Assembly (NCBI RefSeq): GCF_900104955.1
Contig: NZ_FNSI01000001.1
Location: 3,258,001 to 3,322,000, forward strand
Length of the DNA stretch: 64,000 bases
Direction of reading: 5' to 3'
Source of the DNA: Beijerinckia sp. 28-YEA-48
GTDB taxonomy: Bacteria > Pseudomonadota > Alphaproteobacteria > Rhizobiales > Beijerinckiaceae
The notes under the pieces are model-generated. The model saw only the letters and a program-made list of their open reading frames with translations. It was not told where the DNA came from and ran no database searches. Positions 60,920-64,000 of this stretch are shown here, piece by piece. The first letter of the stretch is position 1, and each line of letters starts with the position of its first letter. The position numbers were made by a program, and so were the translations under genes.

Positions 60920-61903
60920 TCACGGATCAGCTCGCGCGCCGGAAGCGCGGACGACGTCGGCCCATTTCGCCACTTCGGCGGCAACGAATGCCGGCATGGC
61001 GGCGGGCGGGCGCCAATGGGTGAGGACCGCGTTTCGCTTAAAGGTCTCCTGCACCGATGGCGCCGACAGCGCCTTCTCGATGCTCGCCGCCAGCAGCGCG
61101 ATCCGATCGGGCGGCGTGCGCGCCGGTGCGAAATAGGCGAACCAGGCATCGGCATCCACATCCGCCACACCGGCTTCCGCCAGCGTCGGAATGTTTGGCA
61201 GTTGCGGCATGCGCGCAGACGAGGCAATGGCGATGGCCCGCACAAGGCCGCCTTCGACCTGGCCAAGAATATTGGCAACCGCGACAAAGCCGAAATCGAC
61301 GATACCGCTGACCAGATCTTGCACCAGCGGCGCGCCACCGCGATAGGGCACATGCACCGCCTTGGTGCCCGTCTTCAGCTTGAACAGTTCGGCGGCGAGA
61401 TGCGACGACGAGCCGTTGCCGGTGGAGCCGTAATTCAATTTACCGGGCTCGGCGCGCAGCAGATCGACCAGCTGCTGCGCCGTCTGGACCTTCAGCTCGC
61501 GCCTGACCACAAGGGCGTGAGGCGCGGTGCAGATGCCGCAGATCGGCGCGAAGCTCTCTATGGTCTTGTAGGCCAGATTGGGAATCAGCGCGTCATTGGT
61601 GCCATGGGTCTGCTGAGTACCGAGGACGATGCGATAGCCATCGGGCTCAGCCTGGGCCACGGCCAGCGCGCCGATAGCGCCCCCGCCGCCGCCACGGTTC
61701 TCGACGATGATCGACTGCCCCAGGGATTGCGTCATCTGCTCGCCAAGGGCACGGGCGGCGAGATCGACCGAACCGCCCGCCGGATAGGGCACGACCACCG
61801 TAACCTGTCGATCGGGAAATCGCGCCTGCGCCATCGCGGGTGCGAAAGCCGCCGCAGACGTACCGGCCAGAAAGCCCCGCCGGCTGATGGAAAATACCGT
61901 CAC
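60920..61903 (-). CDS. TctC/Bug-type binding protein (6)
   Basis: TTT-family periplasmic binding protein of 327 residues with a Tat-like leader (SISRRGFLAGTSAAAFAPAMAQ). The domain has VTVVVPYPAGGSVDLAARALGEQM, IIVENRGGGGGAIGALAVAQAEPDG, LNYGSTGNGSSSHLAAELF, VHVPYRGGAPLVQDLVSGIVDFGF and LPNIPTLAEAGVADVDADAW. The start appears to be a GTG at 61903, directly adjoining the stop of the preceding binding-protein gene. Two such proteins in direct succession may bind different pathway compounds. Confidence 0.9.
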   Translation of the reverse strand: MTVFSISRRGFLAGTSAAAFAPAMAQARFPDRQVTVVVPYPAGGSVDLAARALGEQMTQSLGQSIIVENRGGGGGAIGALAVAQAEPDGYRIVLGTQQTHGTNDALIPNLAYKTIESFAPICGICTAPHALVVRRELKVQTAQQLVDLLRAEPGKLNYGSTGNGSSSHLAAELFKLKTGTKAVHVPYRGGAPLVQDLVSGIVDFGFVAVANILGQVEGGLVRAIAIASSARMPQLPNIPTLAEAGVADVDADAWFAYFAPARTPPDRIALLAASIEKALSAPSVQETFKRNAVLTHWRPPAAMPAFVAAEVAKWADVVRASGARADP

Positions 61904-62887
61904 TCAATCCCCCAGTTTGACACCGGCCTGTTTGATCACCCCGGCCCAGAGCTTTTCCTCGCTGGCGATGAAGGCCGCCGCCTCCTGCGGCGTATTGCCG
62001 ATAGGCTGCGCCGCCTGGTCGAGGAACTTCTTGGTGACGTCCGGCGAGCGGATGACTGCTACCGCATCTTTGTTGATCTTGTCGATGATCGCATCGGGCG
62101 TGCCCGGCGGAGCCACCAAGGCAAACCAGGCGATGGCCGAAAAGCCTTTCAGGCCGGATTCCGACACCGTCGGCACATCCGGCAGGTCGGGCGAGCGCTC
62201 GAGCGAGCAGACGCCGATGATCTTCAGCATGCCGCCGCGATGCTGCGGCAGCGATTGCGAAATATTGTCGAAAAAGACGTCGACATGGCCGGCGACGAGA
62301 TCGTTCAACGCCGGGGCGGTGCCGCGATAGGGCACGTGGTTGAACTTGACGCCGGCCATGCTCTCAAACAGCGCCGCAGTCAGATGCGACGTGCTGCCAT
62401 TGCCCTGATTGGCGCAATTGATCTTGCCTGGATTGGCCTTCGCCTTGGCGATCAGTTCGGCGATGGTCGAGACGCCAAGCTTGTTGCTGACATCGACCAC
62501 ATTGGTGGCCGAGCCGATGATCGTGATCGGTTTGAACTTGGTCGCATCATAGGCGAGCTTGGGATAGAGATTTTGATTGATGGCGATCGGCGGCGGCGGT
62601 GCGGCGAGCAAGGTATAACCATCAGGCGCGGCGAAGGCCACGGCCTCGGCGCCGACATTGCCAGCCGCCCCAGTGCGGTTCTCGATGACGACCGGTTGTT
62701 TCCAGACCTGGGTAAGTACGTCGGCGATCAAGCGTGGCAGCGCATCGGCCGTGCCGCCGGCGGGAAACGGCACGATGATGCGCACGCTCTGGGTCGGCCA
62801 ATTAGCGGCGCTTTGTGCCAGAGCCTTTGGCGCCAGCGCGGCGGCGCCCGAAGCCAGTAAGGCCGAATTAAAGCGACGACGATCCAT
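61904..62887 (-). CDS. TctC/Bug-type binding protein (7)
   Basis: TTT-family periplasmic binding protein of 327 residues. The leader is MDRRRFNSALLASGAAALAPKALAQ. The flytrap domain includes VRIIVPFPAGGTADALPRLIADVL, VVIENRTGAAGNVGAEAVAFAAPDG, INCANQGNGSTSHLTAALF, FNHVPYRGTAPALNDLVAGHVDVFF and LPDVPTVSESGLKGFSAIAWF. GAGGGAGGAAA precedes the ATG at 62887. It lies 11 bases after the cupin gene and immediately before binding protein 6 in the same transcript. Confidence 0.92.
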   Translation of the reverse strand: MDRRRFNSALLASGAAALAPKALAQSAANWPTQSVRIIVPFPAGGTADALPRLIADVLTQVWKQPVVIENRTGAAGNVGAEAVAFAAPDGYTLLAAPPPPIAINQNLYPKLAYDATKFKPITIIGSATNVVDVSNKLGVSTIAELIAKAKANPGKINCANQGNGSTSHLTAALFESMAGVKFNHVPYRGTAPALNDLVAGHVDVFFDNISQSLPQHRGGMLKIIGVCSLERSPDLPDVPTVSESGLKGFSAIAWFALVAPPGTPDAIIDKINKDAVAVIRSPDVTKKFLDQAAQPIGNTPQEAAAFIASEEKLWAGVIKQAGVKLGD

Positions 62888-62898
62888 GATTTCCTCCC

Positions 62899-64000
62899 TC
62901 AAGCGACGATCTGTATCGTCTCGTTCTTCTCATTTTTGCCCTGGGCGCGATATTGGCCGATCTTCTGGATCAGTGGTGCGTCTGACATGGAGTAGAGCAC
63001 CGCATCCTGGGTCCCTGTGTTGACATGACGCCGCCAGAGGAAGTTCGGCACGACGAAAATGTCGTTCTCTTCCCAATCATAGGTGGTACCAGCAATTTCC
63101 GTCTGCCCACGCCCCTGCATCACCACATAGGCCGTGCTCGCCGTTTCGCGCTTGAAGCGCGTTTCCTCGCCGGCACGCAGTAATTGCGCGCCATAGCCGA
63201 CCGTTGGAAACAGCGAAGCGCCATTCACCGGGTTGACGATGTCGAGGAGGATCCCCTCGAACGGATCGCCCGCTTCGCCGCGCAGCGCCGAGAGCGCCGC
63301 GACGATATCCTTGCCGCGATAGTGAATATGCGGGCTGGTGTCATGGCCAATGCCACGCGCGGCGGTGGCGAAACGCGGCACCAATCCGCCCTGGCCATAG
63401 AGCCGCTGCGAATAACTTGGCGGCAGGCTTTGCTTTTGCACCCGCGCATTGGCCGGTGCATCCGGCATATCCTCATCGAGCCAGATGAGATCGAGAAATT
63501 CAAGCACCGGCCAATCGAGCGTGTCGATCCAGGTGACAGGCTCATTGGAATCATTGCCGTGATCGTGCCAGGTGCCGTTGGGCGTGAGGATGATGTCGCC
63601 GCGCTCGGCCGCGCAACGCTCGCCCTCCACCGTCGTATAGCCGCCCTTGCGCGACAGAATGGTGCGGCTGGCATTGGGCGAATGCATGTGGGCCGGGGCC
63701 AGATCGCCGGAATTGTAGATGGAGACGGCGCAACGCAAGGTGGCCGTCACCTGCAAGCGGCCCGCGAGGCCCGGATTGGTCAAGAGGAACTGTTGCCGAT
63801 CGGCGAATTCGATTGGCGAGATATTGGCGTTGCGCGCCACATCGGCGATGCGATCGAGGTAAGGCGAAATCTCGCGCCACTTCCACAGATGCGGCAGCGC
63901 CTTCATCTGCGCGGCGGCGACACGTCCTTGCGCCAGTTTGCCGGCGGGAACGAGGCCGGTTTCCTTGAACCACGGCCGTTGCGCCGGTGCATTGGCCTGG
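62899..64000 (-). CDS. Gentisate 1,2-dioxygenase-like cupin, partial (start outside window)
   Basis: A bicupin ring-cleavage dioxygenase of the gentisate/salicylate/1-hydroxy-2-naphthoate group, which opens the ring of gentisate to maleylpyruvate using Fe(II). The frame stays open through base 63999, so 366 residues are visible and the true start is beyond the edge. An internal ATG at 63906 is not the likely start, because RPWFKETGLVPAGKLAQGRV just upstream reads as protein. The first cupin has HMHSPNASRTIL near the middle and the GDIILTPNGTWHDHGN histidines. The second has NPVNGASLFPTVGYGAQLLRAGE and a YDWEENDIFVVPNF block. The tail DAVLYSMSDAPLIQKIGQYRAQ fits gentisate dioxygenases. Confidence 0.85.
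   Translation of the reverse strand, partial: QANAPAQRPWFKETGLVPAGKLAQGRVAAAQMKALPHLWKWREISPYLDRIADVARNANISPIEFADRQQFLLTNPGLAGRLQVTATLRCAVSIYNSGDLAPAHMHSPNASRTILSRKGGYTTVEGERCAAERGDIILTPNGTWHDHGNDSNEPVTWIDTLDWPVLEFLDLIWLDEDMPDAPANARVQKQSLPPSYSQRLYGQGGLVPRFATAARGIGHDTSPHIHYRGKDIVAALSALRGEAGDPFEGILLDIVNPVNGASLFPTVGYGAQLLRAGEETRFKRETASTAYVVMQGRGQTEIAGTTYDWEENDIFVVPNFLWRRHVNTGTQDAVLYSMSDAPLIQKIGQYRAQGKNEKNETIQIVA

Noticed and set aside
60857-62860. A 667-codon open frame on the plus strand across Bug proteins 6 and 7
   Set aside because: It is antisense to two clearly coding binding-protein genes and has an Arg/Gly/His-rich composition without motifs, as expected of a shadow frame in GC-rich DNA.
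1-64000. tRNA, rRNA, CRISPR array, insertion sequence, prophage or integrase
   Set aside because: No tRNA-like cloverleaf, repeat-spacer array, transposase or integrase motif was seen; the gene-free stretches are short and are explained by promoters, operators, terminators or the palindromic element.

Overview
The window reads as a piece of a GC-rich alphaproteobacterial chromosome, most likely Hyphomicrobiales (Bradyrhizobiaceae/Xanthobacteraceae-like). This is inferred from gene content: a CycM-type membrane-anchored cytochrome c divergent from kdsB, ETF-ubiquinone oxidoreductase, PPDK, a yejABEF cassette and many TctC/Bug-type solute-binding proteins. No rRNA, tRNA, CRISPR array, transposase or integrase was found.

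Region by region. 1-6.4 kb: deoB (cut by the left edge) behind a yejABEF peptide ABC importer. 6.6-8.1 kb: cycM and kdsB, divergent. 8.1-12 kb: a TonB-dependent siderophore-type receptor followed by an unknown, cysteine-rich exported protein. 12-14.5 kb: a gap with palindromic repeats, a zeta-class GST (maleylacetoacetate/maleylpyruvate isomerase type), an Ogt-type DNA repair protein, and a ParDE-like toxin-antitoxin pair whose toxin is frameshifted. 14.5-24.7 kb: mostly core metabolism (YnfA, ETF-QO, PPDK, HdeD-like, VirK-like, dxs, EamA exporter).

24.7-37.7 kb: small catabolic or unknown units (solute-binding protein + amidohydrolase, SDR, GNAT, two DUF1330 paralogues), then a complete Gld-type ABC module (ATPase, permease, GldG-like, DUF4340), a hydroxyacid dehydrogenase, another Bug protein and a GMC oxidoreductase. 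37.8-41.8 kb: a long Sel1-repeat exported protein that appears split by a frameshift, and a PQQ-type sugar dehydrogenase-like protein.

41.9-64 kb is an accessory aromatic-catabolism region made of several locally regulated units. They are: IclR with a Bug protein and a two-subunit Rieske dioxygenase; a periplasmic molybdenum hydroxylase pair (IorAB-like); DoxX facing a LysR regulator; MarR surrounded by a hydrolase/flavin monooxygenase operon, a VanA-like Rieske oxygenase/Bug operon and a lone NMT1-like binding protein; and at the right edge a gentisate-1,2-dioxygenase-like cupin, two Bug proteins and an FAH-family hydrolase.

The most distinctive signals are regulatory. Two palindromes sharing ATGTCC...GGACAT lie between iclR and its target operon, one exactly in the spacer of the iclR promoter. 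Four TTTCC..GGAA palindromes flank marR and the Rieske gene, two of them sitting in the spacer of near-identical leftward promoters. Seven TctC/Bug binding proteins occur here without any TctA/TctB membrane partner, most beside a catabolic enzyme. No ferredoxin or reductase for either Rieske oxygenase is present in the window.
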